Shown here piece by piece: positions 50,530 to 59,413 of a stretch of 64,000 nt of DNA. Position numbers and translations under genes: made by a program. Numbering within the stretch: the first letter of the stretch is position 1; every line of letters begins with the position of its first letter. This DNA is from Roseiarcus sp963737365 (GTDB lineage Bacteria > Pseudomonadota > Alphaproteobacteria > Rhizobiales > Beijerinckiaceae): NCBI GenBank assembly GCA_963737365.1, contig CAVTSD010000001.1:1054001-1118000 (forward strand), in the 5' to 3' direction. Below the pieces are notes generated by a model, which did no database searches, had not been told where the DNA came from, and was given only the letters and a program-made list of their open reading frames with translations.

Positions 50530-51351
50530 TCAACCGGCCTGACCGAGGAGCAAGCGGCGCAGATGCACGCCGACAACCTCCCGGCGATACCATGCGCTCG
50601 CGATTGCGTCGTTCGCCGGCGATGTGGCCTCAGCGGCGACCGCAACCGCCGCCGCCACACCCGCTTCGTCCAGCGTCTTGCCTTCGAGCGCCCGCTCCGC
50701 AGCCTTGGCTCGCATGGCGGTCGGCGCCATCGCGCCATAGGCGATGCGCGGATTGGAGACGCGGCCGCCGACGCCGGGCAGAGACGCCGCGATCGACAGC
50801 ACGGACACGCCCTTCGGCTTGACCCGCGCCACCTTCCGGAAGCGAAAGGCTTCGGGACTCGACGGACGCTCGCAGGTGACGCTGAGGACAAGCGCGCCCG
50901 GCGATCGGTCGCGGCTCGCCAGAAATTCCTCGAGCGCGACGTCACGCGCGCCATAGCCGCTCATGACCGACACCGTCGCGTCGAGAGCGAGCAGCGCGAC
51001 AGAAAGATCCCCGTAAGGCGCGGGCGCGAAGAGATTGCCGCCGACCGTGCCGGTCGTGCGCACCGCGGGACCGCCGATCAGGCGCGCGGCGGGATGCAGA
51101 AAGGCAAGCTCCCGGTCGCGCAGGATCTGAGACAAAGTGACCCCAGCGCCGATGGTGATGCGCGCGCCGCTGGCCCGCACCTGGGTCAGCGACCGATCGT
51201 CGAGGCGAACGATGGTCCCGATCGAGACGTCGCCTTCGTTCAGCGCCCGCATGAGCAGCGTGCCGCCGCCGATGTAGCGGGCCGAGCGATCGGAAGACAA
51301 GGCGGCGGCGGCCTCCGTCGGCGTCGTGAAGGTCTTGACGGTCACCGGCAT
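50530..51351 (-). CDS. FAD subunit of molybdenum hydroxylase (CoxM-like)
   Basis: 273 residues from ATG 51351. FAD-binding motifs are YIGGGTLLMRALNEGD and IGGPAVRTTGTVGGNLF, the paired glycine loops of CoxM/XdhA. The C-terminal CO-dehydrogenase flavoprotein domain ends near ATSPANDAIASAWYRREV. It passes electrons on to an unknown acceptor. The order FAD–2Fe2S–Mo matches coxMSL. Confidence 0.92.
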   Translation of the reverse strand: MPVTVKTFTTPTEAAAALSSDRSARYIGGGTLLMRALNEGDVSIGTIVRLDDRSLTQVRASGARITIGAGVTLSQILRDRELAFLHPAARLIGGPAVRTTGTVGGNLFAPAPYGDLSVALLALDATVSVMSGYGARDVALEEFLASRDRSPGALVLSVTCERPSSPEAFRFRKVARVKPKGVSVLSIAASLPGVGGRVSNPRIAYGAMAPTAMRAKAAERALEGKTLDEAGVAAAVAVAAEATSPANDAIASAWYRREVVGVHLRRLLLGQAG

Positions 51352-51367
51352 CGTGAAAAGCCTTGGC

Positions 51368-51811
51368 TCATGGCGCCTCGCCCAGGTGTTTGCGAATCGC
51401 TTCGAAACCGGCCTGATAGATCTGCTCGCCGACCATGTCGGCCAGGCGCTTCTCGTCGCCAGGCCGGGTGGTGAAGCGCGACTCCCAATGCCAGAACGTA
51501 CGGTCGCCGTCCGTGACCGGCAAAAGCCGCACGTGCGCGACATAGTTAAACATCGGAATCGGCGTGTCGAGCAGGCAGTAACTGAAGCTCTGCTCGAGAT
51601 CGGAAAGCGCAAGCAATTGCTCACGCAGCTCCGAACCGTCCGCGAGTTTGAAGCGGCGCACGCACCCGATGCGGTCGGACGTCTGATTGCGTTCGATCTG
51701 GCTGGTCGCGACCTCGGGGTGCCAGCGGTCATGGCCGTTGAAGTCGCGCAGGACCGCCCAGACCTGGTCGGTCGAGGCGTCAACGATGGTGCTCTTGACG
51801 ACGTGAGGCAT
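51368..51811 (-). CDS. SRPBCC-family protein 2 (polyketide-cyclase/CoxG-like fold)
   Basis: 147 residues from ATG 51811. Features are STIVDASTDQVWAVLRDFNG, HDRWHPEVATSQIE, IGCVRRFKLADGSELREQLL and FNYVAHVRLLPVTDGDRTFW, a START/Bet v 1-like hydrophobic-pocket domain. It is a paralogue of the gene directly upstream. In cox operons an SRPBCC protein (CoxG) helps anchor or load the enzyme; a ligand-carrier role for the substrate is the alternative. The gap to the upstream gene is 2 bases. Confidence 0.85.
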   Translation of the reverse strand: MPHVVKSTIVDASTDQVWAVLRDFNGHDRWHPEVATSQIERNQTSDRIGCVRRFKLADGSELREQLLALSDLEQSFSYCLLDTPIPMFNYVAHVRLLPVTDGDRTFWHWESRFTTRPGDEKRLADMVGEQIYQAGFEAIRKHLGEAP

Positions 51812-51813
51812 GC

Positions 51814-52251
51814 TCAACCGCCGAACGCCCGCTTGAGCGCGTCGAAGCCGCCTTGAAACACGCCCCCGCCAATATTGGCGACAAGCTCCCCCTCGCGCTC
51901 GGGCGCGCAGTCGAATTCGGCCGTCCATTCGACGAAGGTCCGTTCGCCGTCGGTCACCGGCGTCAGACGCAAGGTCGCGACATAGTTCTCGACGCCCATC
52001 GGCAATTCCAGGATCGCGTAGGTACAGAACATGTCGTAGTCTGAAAGACCGAGCAGCTTTTCCCTGATGCGGTCGCCATTGCGCAGGCGGAAGTCGCGCA
52101 CGCAGCCGATCTTGTCCGAGGGCTCGCCGCCTTCGATGCGGCTCTCGGCGATCGCCGGATGCCAGTTCGGCATGCCGTTGAAGTCGCGCACCCGCGCCCA
52201 CACCCGGTCGCTCTTGCCGTTGATGACGCTGGAGACGAAAACGCGCGCCAT
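51814..52251 (-). CDS. SRPBCC-family protein 1
   Basis: 145 residues, aligned along its length with the neighbouring paralogue: SVINGKSDRVWARVRDFNGM, PNWHPAIAESRIEGG, IGCVRDFRLRNGDRIREKLL and ENYVATLRLTPVTDGERTFV. The pair arose by tandem duplication, so a heterodimer is possible. It follows the giant SPFH protein by 8 bases. Confidence 0.87.
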   Translation of the reverse strand: MARVFVSSVINGKSDRVWARVRDFNGMPNWHPAIAESRIEGGEPSDKIGCVRDFRLRNGDRIREKLLGLSDYDMFCTYAILELPMGVENYVATLRLTPVTDGERTFVEWTAEFDCAPEREGELVANIGGGVFQGGFDALKRAFGG

Positions 52252-52259
52252 GACCGACC

Positions 52260-55200
52260 TCAGCTCCTCTTGCGCGGCGTCGAACCGCCGCTTGGAGGGG
52301 GCGCGGCATCGGGCTCCTTCTTCGCCGCCGCCGTATCCTTGCGAATGCCCTGCATGTCGCGCGCTTCGCGGATGAGGCCGGGCATTCTGGCGAGGCTGCC
52401 GCCTTCCACGCCGATATCGGACAGGAGCGAGTCGATAAGGGGCGCCTGCACGCGATAGCGAAGGGCCGAGTCGATCACCTCGTCGGTCGCGCTGCGTCCC
52501 CCGTTGCCATTGCCGCCGGAATTGCCGCCGCCGTTCAGGCCGTCGACCGAGAGAATGCGGATGCCCTCGATCTTCTCCATCGGCTTCACGCTCTCGCGCA
52601 CGATGCCTTCGATCCGGTCGAGCAGCTTGCGACGGAAGAGCGAGTAGCGCGCGGGTTCGGTCAAGACGTTCTCGGCTTCGTTCAGGAGCCTCTGCGCCTC
52701 GGCCTCGACCGCCGAGCGCACGCGCTCGGCTTCCGCGGCGATACGCGTCTCCTCGGCCGCCTTCTCGGCCAGGAGCACTTCGACAGAGCGGCGCCGGCGG
52801 GCTACCTCGGTGTCGCGCACCGTGACGACCCGCTCTTCGGCTTCCGCAGCGCGGGCTTTCGCAATCTCCGCTTCCGCCTGCGCCGCCGACTGTTCGAGCG
52901 ACTTCTGATAGAGAGCGATCGCCTTCTCCATCAGCGCGGTCTCGACGACCCGCTCGCGCTCAACCTCGAGCTTGCGCAAGTCGCGCTCGCGCGTCACGCG
53001 CGCTTCGTCGATGCCGCGGTCGGAGGCGATTCTGGCGCGCTCGACGTCCTCGCGGGAGGCGATCTCGGCTTCCTGCAAGGCTTGCAGCCGCGCGATCTCG
53101 AGCTGCTCGATCGACCGCCGGCGTTCAAGCCGCGCGGCGTCCATGACCTGTTCGCGCTCGACGTCCGTCTTCTCGACTTGCTGCTTCGCGACGATCTCGG
53201 CCTGCCGCACCAGGCGGTCGGCGCCAATACGCTCGGAGCGCTTGGAGGAGAGCGCGATCGTGCGCTCCTCGTCGGCGATTTCAATCGCCTGCTTCTGCTC
53301 GATATTGAGCACTTCGCGGGTCCTTTGCGAGGCGATGCGGTCGGCTTCGAGAGCAAGCTCGACGCTGATGCGCTGACGCTCGACGGCGTCGCGACTTCGG
53401 AGCTGCGCCGCCTCGAGCGCTTCGGTTCTCGCAATCTCGCGGCTTTTTGTGTCCTGATCGGCCTCGATCCGCTCTGCGGCGACCGCCTTTTCCTGCCCGA
53501 TGCGCGCGGCTTCGATCGCCTCGCGAGCCTGGATGTCCGCTTGCTCGAGCGCTTGCGTGCGAGCAATCTCGCGGGCCCGCACCTCCTGGTCCTTGGCGAT
53601 ACGGTCCGCCTGGATCTTCCGGTCCTGGGCGATGCGCGCGAGTTCGACGAGTTCGCGCGCCGCGATCTCCGCCCGTTCGAGATCTTCGTTGCGGGCGATC
53701 TCGAGCCGCCGCGTCGCCTGATCGGCGGAAATGGTTTCGGCGGTCGTCGCTTTCTCCTGGGCGATGCGCGCGGCCCGTGTCGCTTGCAGCGCGGCGATCT
53801 CCGCTTCCTCGATCGCCCGCCTGCGGGTGATCTCCTCGCCCTGCGTGATCTGCTGGCTCTCGATGCGGGCCAGCGCCACCGTCTTCTCCTGGCCGATGCG
53901 CGCCGCTTCGATCGCCTCGCGAGCGGAAATGTCGGCTTCCTCCACGGCGCGATTGCGGGCGATCTCGAGCGATCGCACACGCTCCTCCTGAGCGATGCGG
54001 GTCGCTTCTGTCGATTCGCGCGCGGCTATTCCCGCTTCCTCGACCGTCCGATTGCGGGTGATCTCGAGCGAACGCGTCGCCTGGTCGGCGGTGATTCGAT
54101 CAGCGGCGAGCGTCTGCTCGCGCACGATCTTCGCCGCTTCGATCGCCTGCTGGGCGGTGATCTCCGCTTCTTCGATGGTCCGGGTGCGCGCGATCTCGAG
54201 CCCTCGGACGCGCTCGTCGGCGGCGATCCGTTCAGCGTTGATCGTCGTCATCTGCGCGATGCGCAGCTTCTCGGTCGTCTCCCGGGCCGAAATCTCGGCT
54301 TCCTCGACCACTCGCGTCCGTTCGATCTCGCGGCGGCGCGTCTCCTCCTCGTTCACGATGCGCGACTCGGTCACCGCGCGCTCCTGGAGGATGCGCGCCT
54401 TCTCGACGAATTCGCGCGCCTCGATCTCCGCCTCTTCGACGGCGCGGGTCCGCTCGATCTCGGTCTGGCGCACTTCGCGCTCGGAGGCGATGCGCGCCGT
54501 GTCGACCGAACGTTGGTTGGTGATTCGCGCCCTTTCAATTCCCTCGCGCGCCGCAATCTCGATTTCCTCGACCGCGCGCGTCCGCTCGATCTCCTTCTGA
54601 CGGACTTCGCGCTCGGAGGCGATACGGGCTTCGCTGATCGCCTGCTCGTTGGCGATCCGCGCCTTCTCGATCGCCTCCCGGGCGGAAATCTGGGCTTGCT
54701 CGGCTTCTGTCTCGCGCAAAGCGCGTTCGCGCGCGACTTCCGTCCGCTGCACCGCGCGTCTCACCTCGATGTCGCGCTGTTGGGCGAGGCGAGCCGCTTC
54801 GCTGTCGCGCTCGATGTCCAACGCCTGCCGCTCGGCCTCCAGATTGCGCGTGCGGATCTTGATCATCGAATCCTGTTCGATGTCGTTGCGCAATTTGCGC
54901 CGGTCCTCGATGTCCTCCATCAGTTTGGTCAAGCCCTCGGCGTCGAACCGGTTCGAGGGATTGAAGTATTCGAGGTCCGTCTGATCGAGATCGGTGATGG
55001 CGACCGAACTCGAGCTCAAGACCGTTCTGCGCCAGCGCCTCCTGTGCTGCGGCTTTGATGCGAGCAACATAATCACCGCGCTGCTCGTGCATCTGCTCCA
55101 TTGTCATCTCGGAGGCAACTGACCGGAGTGCAGAGATGAACTTGCCCGACAGCAGAGCATGAAGCCGCTCAGGCTCAAGCGTGCGCCGCCCAAGCGTCGC

Positions 55201-55542
55201 CGCCGCAATCGCTACCGCCTCGCGAGTCGCCTGGACGCGGACGTAGAAGTCGGCCTCGATGTCGATGCGCATGCGGTCGCGCGTGATGAGGGCGCCGCCC
55301 TTCTCGCGCACGATCTGCATCGGCAGCACGTTCATGTTGACAGGCGTGTAATCGTGGATGAACGGCAGCACAAAAGCGCCGCCGTTGATGACCACGCGCT
55401 CGCCGAGAAAGCCGGTGCGCACGAACGACACCTCGCTCGACGAGCGATGATAGAGCCAGTTGACCACGTACACCGCGACGACGATGACGATGAGCGCGAT
55501 GATGAGCCAGAGGATCAGATTTCCGATCAAGAGCCCCGACAT
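52260..55542 (-). CDS. Giant SPFH/flotillin-like membrane protein with hendecad coiled coil, apparent frameshift
   Basis: From ATG 55542 the protein begins with a membrane span (LILWLIIALIVIVVAVYVVN) and a flotillin/band-7 domain (RTGFLGERVVINGGAFVLPF, MRIDIEADFYVRVQATREAV, LLSGKFISALRSVASEMTME). At NGLELE the frame breaks; the next frame continues VAITDLDQTDLEYFNPSNRF, the usual YqiK/flotillin sequence. Deleting one plus-strand A at 55007/55008 joins both parts into about 1,093 residues. Residues roughly 250-960 are charged, alanine-rich helix with an exact 11-residue period. The C-terminus (APLIDSLLSDIGVEGGSLAR) is flotillin-like. Flotillins scaffold membrane microdomains, so this one may anchor the transporter or the oxidase. 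Confidence 0.82.
53393..54680 (-). repeat. Tandem 44-residue (4 x 11) coiled-coil repeats in the SPFH gene
   Basis: About ten imperfect in-frame repeats of 132 bases encode units such as REAIEKARIANEQAISEARI…EREVRQKEIERTRAVEEIEI. Each 44-residue unit is four 11-mers with Ile/Val at positions 4 and 9. One unit (starting RESTEATRIAQEE) is 33 residues, exactly one 11-mer shorter, which shows that 11 is the basic period. More degenerate copies extend on both sides. An 11-residue period specifies a hendecad coiled coil with little or right-handed twist. Confidence 0.85.
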
Positions 55543-55579
55543 TTTCCCATTCCTCCCTACGTCCCGCTCGTCCTGGCGA

Positions 55580-56413
55580 TTACTTTCGGCTGATGGATTT
55601 GAACCGGCGGACCTGCTCGGTCAGCGCGGTTTCGACTGGCAGACGCTCCATCGATGAAGCGCCGTAAAAACCGTGGCAAGTCTTGGTCGACTTCATGATG
55701 AAGTCGGCGTCGGTGGGCTGGGCGATCGGGCCGCCATGCGCCAGGATAAGAATGTCGGGCCGGACCTTGATCGCCGCGGCGGCCCAGGCGTCGATCAGCG
55801 CCGGACACTCGTTCAGCTTAAGCGCGGTCTGCGCGCCAATGGCGCCGCCTGTGGTCAAACCGAGATGGCAGACGATGATGTCGGCGCCGGCCTTCGCCAT
55901 CGCCTCGGCCTCGCTTTCGTTGAACACGTAAGGCGTCGTCAGGAGATCCTTCTCATGCGCGGTCGCGATCATGTCGACCTCGAGGCTGTAGGACATTCCG
56001 GTCTCCTCGAGATTCGCGCGGAAAGTTCCGTCGATGAGCCCGACCGTCGGAAAGTTCTGCACGCCCGCAAATCCGAGCGCCTTGAGCTCGTCTAGAAAGA
56101 CGTCCATCCGGCGGAACGGATCGGTGCCGTTGACGCCGGCGAGCACCGGCGTGCGCCGGACGACCGACAGCACTTCACGGGCCATGTCGACCACGATCGC
56201 GTTGGCGTCGCCATAAGCGAGAAGGCCGGAGAGCGAGCCGCGCCCGGCCATGCGATAGCGGCCAGAATTGTAGATGACGATCAAGTCGACGCCGCCCGCT
56301 TCCTCGCATTTGGCGGAAAGGCCGGTTCCGGCGCCCCCGCCGACGATCGGTTCGCCGCGCGCCGCCATCGCCTGGAACTTCTCCATCAGCGCCGATCGGG
56401 TCAACGCAATCAT
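55580..56413 (-). CDS. Tm-1 C-terminal/PEP-hydrolase-type TIM-barrel protein
   Basis: 277 residues. Motifs are GEPIVGGGAGTGLSAKCEEA, DLIVIYNSGRYRMAGRGSLS, VLAGVNGTDPFRRMDVFLDE, GVQNFPTVGLIDGTFRANLE and IIVCHLGLTTGGAIG. These identify the TIM-barrel family also called phosphoenolpyruvate hydrolase-like, homologous to the C-terminal domain of the tomato resistance protein Tm-1. The start overlaps the upstream fusion gene by 4 bases. The upstream gene carries the other Tm-1 domain (UPF0261), as the two are commonly paired in bacteria. Biochemical role unknown. Confidence 0.87.
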   Translation of the reverse strand: MIALTRSALMEKFQAMAARGEPIVGGGAGTGLSAKCEEAGGVDLIVIYNSGRYRMAGRGSLSGLLAYGDANAIVVDMAREVLSVVRRTPVLAGVNGTDPFRRMDVFLDELKALGFAGVQNFPTVGLIDGTFRANLEETGMSYSLEVDMIATAHEKDLLTTPYVFNESEAEAMAKAGADIIVCHLGLTTGGAIGAQTALKLNECPALIDAWAAAAIKVRPDILILAHGGPIAQPTDADFIMKSTKTCHGFYGASSMERLPVETALTEQVRRFKSISRK

Positions 56414-58638
56414 TGGCGCCCCCCGGCTCGGCGCCGCATGCGTTCGCCGAGCAGCGCCCGGAAGGCGCCGACAATGGCGGCCGCAAATTCGGGATCGTTA
56501 ATGTGGCGCTTGACGCGGATCAACTGGCGGTTCGTGGTCTGCCGCACGGTGCGTTCGAGCGATGCGAACAAAGCGGCGTCGGCGCGAGGATCGTGAAACG
56601 GCTGGCCTTGCTGATCGAGCGCGGAGACGCCGAGTTCGGGCAGAAGAAAGCGAACCGGCCCGTCCATCAGGTTCAGTTTTTCGCCGATCCAGCGGCCGAT
56701 CTGCTCGTTCTCCGCTTCGGTCGTGCGCATGAGCGTGACCTGGGGATTGTGCGCATGCAGGAGCCGTCCCTTGTAAGCGAGCGGCACGGTGTCGGGGGCG
56801 CCGAAATTGACCATGTCGAGCGCGCCGACCGAGCCGACATAGGGCGTGCGCGTGCGGATGACGGCGCCCAGGCGATCTTCATCCGCAGCCAGCACCCCGC
56901 CCATGAGCATATCGGCCACTTCCGTGGTCGTGACGTCGATGACGGCGGAAATGGCGCCGGAATCGACAAGCTTCTCCATGGAGCGGCCGCCCGCGCCGGT
57001 GGCGTGGAAGACGAGGCATTCCCAGTCGGCCGCCAGCGCCGCCGTGACCGGCTGCACGCAGGGCGTGGTCACGCCGAACATGGTGAGCCCGACCGACGGA
57101 ATGGTGAGGCGGCGCAGTCGCGACGGGCCCGTCTCCCGCTTCGCCTCGAGGCGAGCCTTGACCATCCCGATCATGGCCTGGGCGCCGTTGGCGAGCACTT
57201 GCCGGGAGATTGAGTTGAGGCCTTGGACGTCCGTGACCGAATACATCATCGTGATGTCGGAGGGGCCGACATAGCGGCTGACGTCGCCGGACGCGATCGA
57301 GGAAATGAGCACCTTGGGCGCGCCGATCGGGAGCGCCCGCATCGCCGGGGCGACGATCGAGGCGCCGCCGGATCCGCCCGCGCTGATAATACCGGCGATA
57401 TCGCCCTGCCGCTTGATCCAGGTCTCGAACGCTTCCGCCATTGCGGTGACCGACGCGCCGCGGTCCTTGCCAAACACCGCCGAGCCGCCGCTTCGATAGT
57501 TAAGCGCCACTTCCTGCGCGGTCACGTCGCAGGTCGCCGGTTTGCCGCTCGTCGAGACGTCGACAAGGCGGGTCCTGAGGCCGCTCGCGACGATGAGGTC
57601 GCGGATGAAGCGAAGCTCGACGCCCTTCGTGTCGAGCGTACCGGCGACGATGACCACGGGCGGCCCCGACGACAAAAGCGTAGGGCTTGGCGAGGGCGCG
57701 GTTTCCCTTCTCTCCAGACTGGGCGAAGCCACGCGAGCGGTCGCCTCGATGCGCGCGTTCGGAACAGGCTGCGACCAGCGCGTGGGCGGCGTCGGATTCG
57801 AAATATATATGCGTATCGGCGCGCCCGACGCCTTCGCGGCGCTCGCCGGCCGCGGCGCCGGCTGGCCCGGTTGCTCGGCGGGGCTATCCGGTTCGGCGGC
57901 GTCGGAATGACGTCCGACGCCCAACAGGCGCTGCTGCAGTTCGCGGTCCGCCGCAAGCCTGCTCGATTCGATGATGCGGTTGATCCGCCCGTTGACCATG
58001 ATGGCGACGTTCTCGGAGACCGTCGTCGCCACCCCGATATTCTGTTCGATGACGAGGATCGCCATGTCGGTCTCTTCGCCGAGACGCAGCAGCATCTCCT
58101 CGACCTGGGTCACGATCACCGGCGCGAGCCCCTCGGTCGGCTCGTCCATGATGAGTAGGCGCGGATTGGTCACGAGCGCCCGCGAGATCGCCAGCATCTG
58201 CTGCTCGCCGCCGGAAAGCTGCGCGCCGCCGTTGTTGCGCCGCTCGGCCAGGCGCGGAAATGTGTCGTAGACGCGCTCGATGGTCCACGCGCCGCGCTGC
58301 CTCGCCTGCGTCATGCGCAGGTGCTCGTCGACCGTCAAAGAGCGCCACAACCGGCGCCCCTGCGGCACGTAGCCAACGCCGAGGCGGGCGATTCCAGCGG
58401 GGGCGAGACCTACGAGGTCCTGCCCGCGCATGCGGATCGTGCCGCTCGAAGCGCGGACAAGCCCGATGATCGCCTTGCACAGCGTCGTCTTGCCCATGCC
58501 GTTGCGGCCGACGACCGACAGCACGCCATGCTCAAGCGTCAGATCGACGCCCTGAACCGCGTGCGAATGGCCATAATAGACATTCAGGCCCCTGACCTGG
58601 AGCATGACGTTGGCGTCGGAGCGCCGCGGCTCAGCCAT
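56410..58638 (-). CDS. LivF-type ABC ATPase fused to UPF0261/Tm-1-like domain
   Basis: 742 residues from ATG 58638 (GGAGG 5 bases upstream). Residues 10-240 are a complete LivF ATPase: VGRNGMGKTTLCKAI (Walker A), LSGGEQQMLAISRAL (signature), LLIMDEPTEGLAP (Walker B) and VIEQNI. A proline-rich linker (245-330) leads to a full UPF0261 domain (about 330-735): VIVAGTLDTKGVELRFIRDL, ISAGGSGGASIVAPAMRALP, FGVTTPCVQPVTAAL and VFHATGAGGRSMEKLVDSG. UPF0261 proteins bind ATP and are of unknown function. The fusion physically links the importer's motor to the Tm-1-like module. Overlaps livG and the TIM-barrel gene. Confidence 0.9.
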   Translation of the reverse strand: MAEPRRSDANVMLQVRGLNVYYGHSHAVQGVDLTLEHGVLSVVGRNGMGKTTLCKAIIGLVRASSGTIRMRGQDLVGLAPAGIARLGVGYVPQGRRLWRSLTVDEHLRMTQARQRGAWTIERVYDTFPRLAERRNNGGAQLSGGEQQMLAISRALVTNPRLLIMDEPTEGLAPVIVTQVEEMLLRLGEETDMAILVIEQNIGVATTVSENVAIMVNGRINRIIESSRLAADRELQQRLLGVGRHSDAAEPDSPAEQPGQPAPRPASAAKASGAPIRIYISNPTPPTRWSQPVPNARIEATARVASPSLERRETAPSPSPTLLSSGPPVVIVAGTLDTKGVELRFIRDLIVASGLRTRLVDVSTSGKPATCDVTAQEVALNYRSGGSAVFGKDRGASVTAMAEAFETWIKRQGDIAGIISAGGSGGASIVAPAMRALPIGAPKVLISSIASGDVSRYVGPSDITMMYSVTDVQGLNSISRQVLANGAQAMIGMVKARLEAKRETGPSRLRRLTIPSVGLTMFGVTTPCVQPVTAALAADWECLVFHATGAGGRSMEKLVDSGAISAVIDVTTTEVADMLMGGVLAADEDRLGAVIRTRTPYVGSVGALDMVNFGAPDTVPLAYKGRLLHAHNPQVTLMRTTEAENEQIGRWIGEKLNLMDGPVRFLLPELGVSALDQQGQPFHDPRADAALFASLERTVRQTTNRQLIRVKRHINDPEFAAAIVGAFRALLGERMRRRAGGRQ

Positions 58639-59413
58639 GGCCACCTCCGAGATAAAGCTCCTGAACCTCGGGATCGGCCTCGATCTCCTGCGGCGAGCCT
58701 TCTTTGAAGATCCGCCCGTTGTGCATCATCGTCACACGCTCAACCACCCGAAGCGCCACGTCCATGTCGTGTTCGATGATGATATAGCCGATATGCGCGG
58801 GCAGCGAGGAGAGGATCTCGACGAGCTCGGCTCGCTCGGTCGGCGAAAGGCCAGCTGCCGGCTCGTCGAAAAGAATGAAACGCGGCGCCCCCGCGAGCGC
58901 GAGCGCAATTTCGAGCTGACGTTGCTGGCCATAGGCCAGCTCCGACACGAGCCGGTCCTTGATCGGCGTCAAATGGACCGCCTGAACGAGCGATTCCGCA
59001 GCCTGGACGAGCGGGTCGCTGCGACGAGCCGGAATGAAGGAGTAACGGCCGCGCGAAACGCCGCGACACGCGAGATAGACATTGTCGAGCACGGTCAGGC
59101 CCGGGAAAAGCGCGGAGATCTGGTAGGTTCGGCGTAAGCCCCGGCGGATGCGCTCGTAAGGCGGAAAGAACGTCACGTCTTCGCCGAAGAAGCGAATCGT
59201 CCCCGAGGACGGGGGAAAGTCGCCGGTGATGCAATTGAACAAGGTCGTCTTGCCGGCGCCGTTCGAGCCGAGGACCGCGCGCCGCTCGCCCGGCCGGACG
59301 GTGAGCGAGATGTCGGTCAGCGCGGCGAGCGCGCCGAACAGCCGCGTCACGCCCCGCAATTCGAGGGCGTTGGCGGAGCCGACTGCTGAGAGGCGCTGCG
59401 CGACGCTATCCAT
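58631..59413 (-). CDS. livG: Branched-chain amino acid-type ABC transporter ATPase LivG
   Basis: 260 residues from ATG 59413. Walker A is LGSNGAGKTTLFNCI, signature LAYGQQRQLEIALAL, Walker B FILFDEPAAGLSP, switch IIEHDMDVAL. LivG-type length and the insert near FFGEDVTFFPPYERIRRGLR fit the family. It overlaps livM by 8 bases and the LivF fusion by 8 bases. It supplies the second ATPase of a HAAT-type importer, whose substrate need not be an amino acid. Confidence 0.93.
   Translation of the reverse strand: MDSVAQRLSAVGSANALELRGVTRLFGALAALTDISLTVRPGERRAVLGSNGAGKTTLFNCITGDFPPSSGTIRFFGEDVTFFPPYERIRRGLRRTYQISALFPGLTVLDNVYLACRGVSRGRYSFIPARRSDPLVQAAESLVQAVHLTPIKDRLVSELAYGQQRQLEIALALAGAPRFILFDEPAAGLSPTERAELVEILSSLPAHIGYIIIEHDMDVALRVVERVTMMHNGRIFKEGSPQEIEADPEVQELYLGGGHG

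Noticed and set aside
53082..55058. 658-codon open frame on the plus strand
   Set aside because: It is the antisense shadow of the repetitive, Glu/Arg-rich SPFH gene; its repetitive Leu/Asp/Arg sequence mirrors the repeats and it has no family match or ribosome site.
52260..55542. Minisatellite or CRISPR-like array suggested by the DNA repeat period
   Set aside because: The period is an exact multiple of 33 bases, in frame, and diverged at synonymous positions; it is a protein-level coiled-coil repeat.
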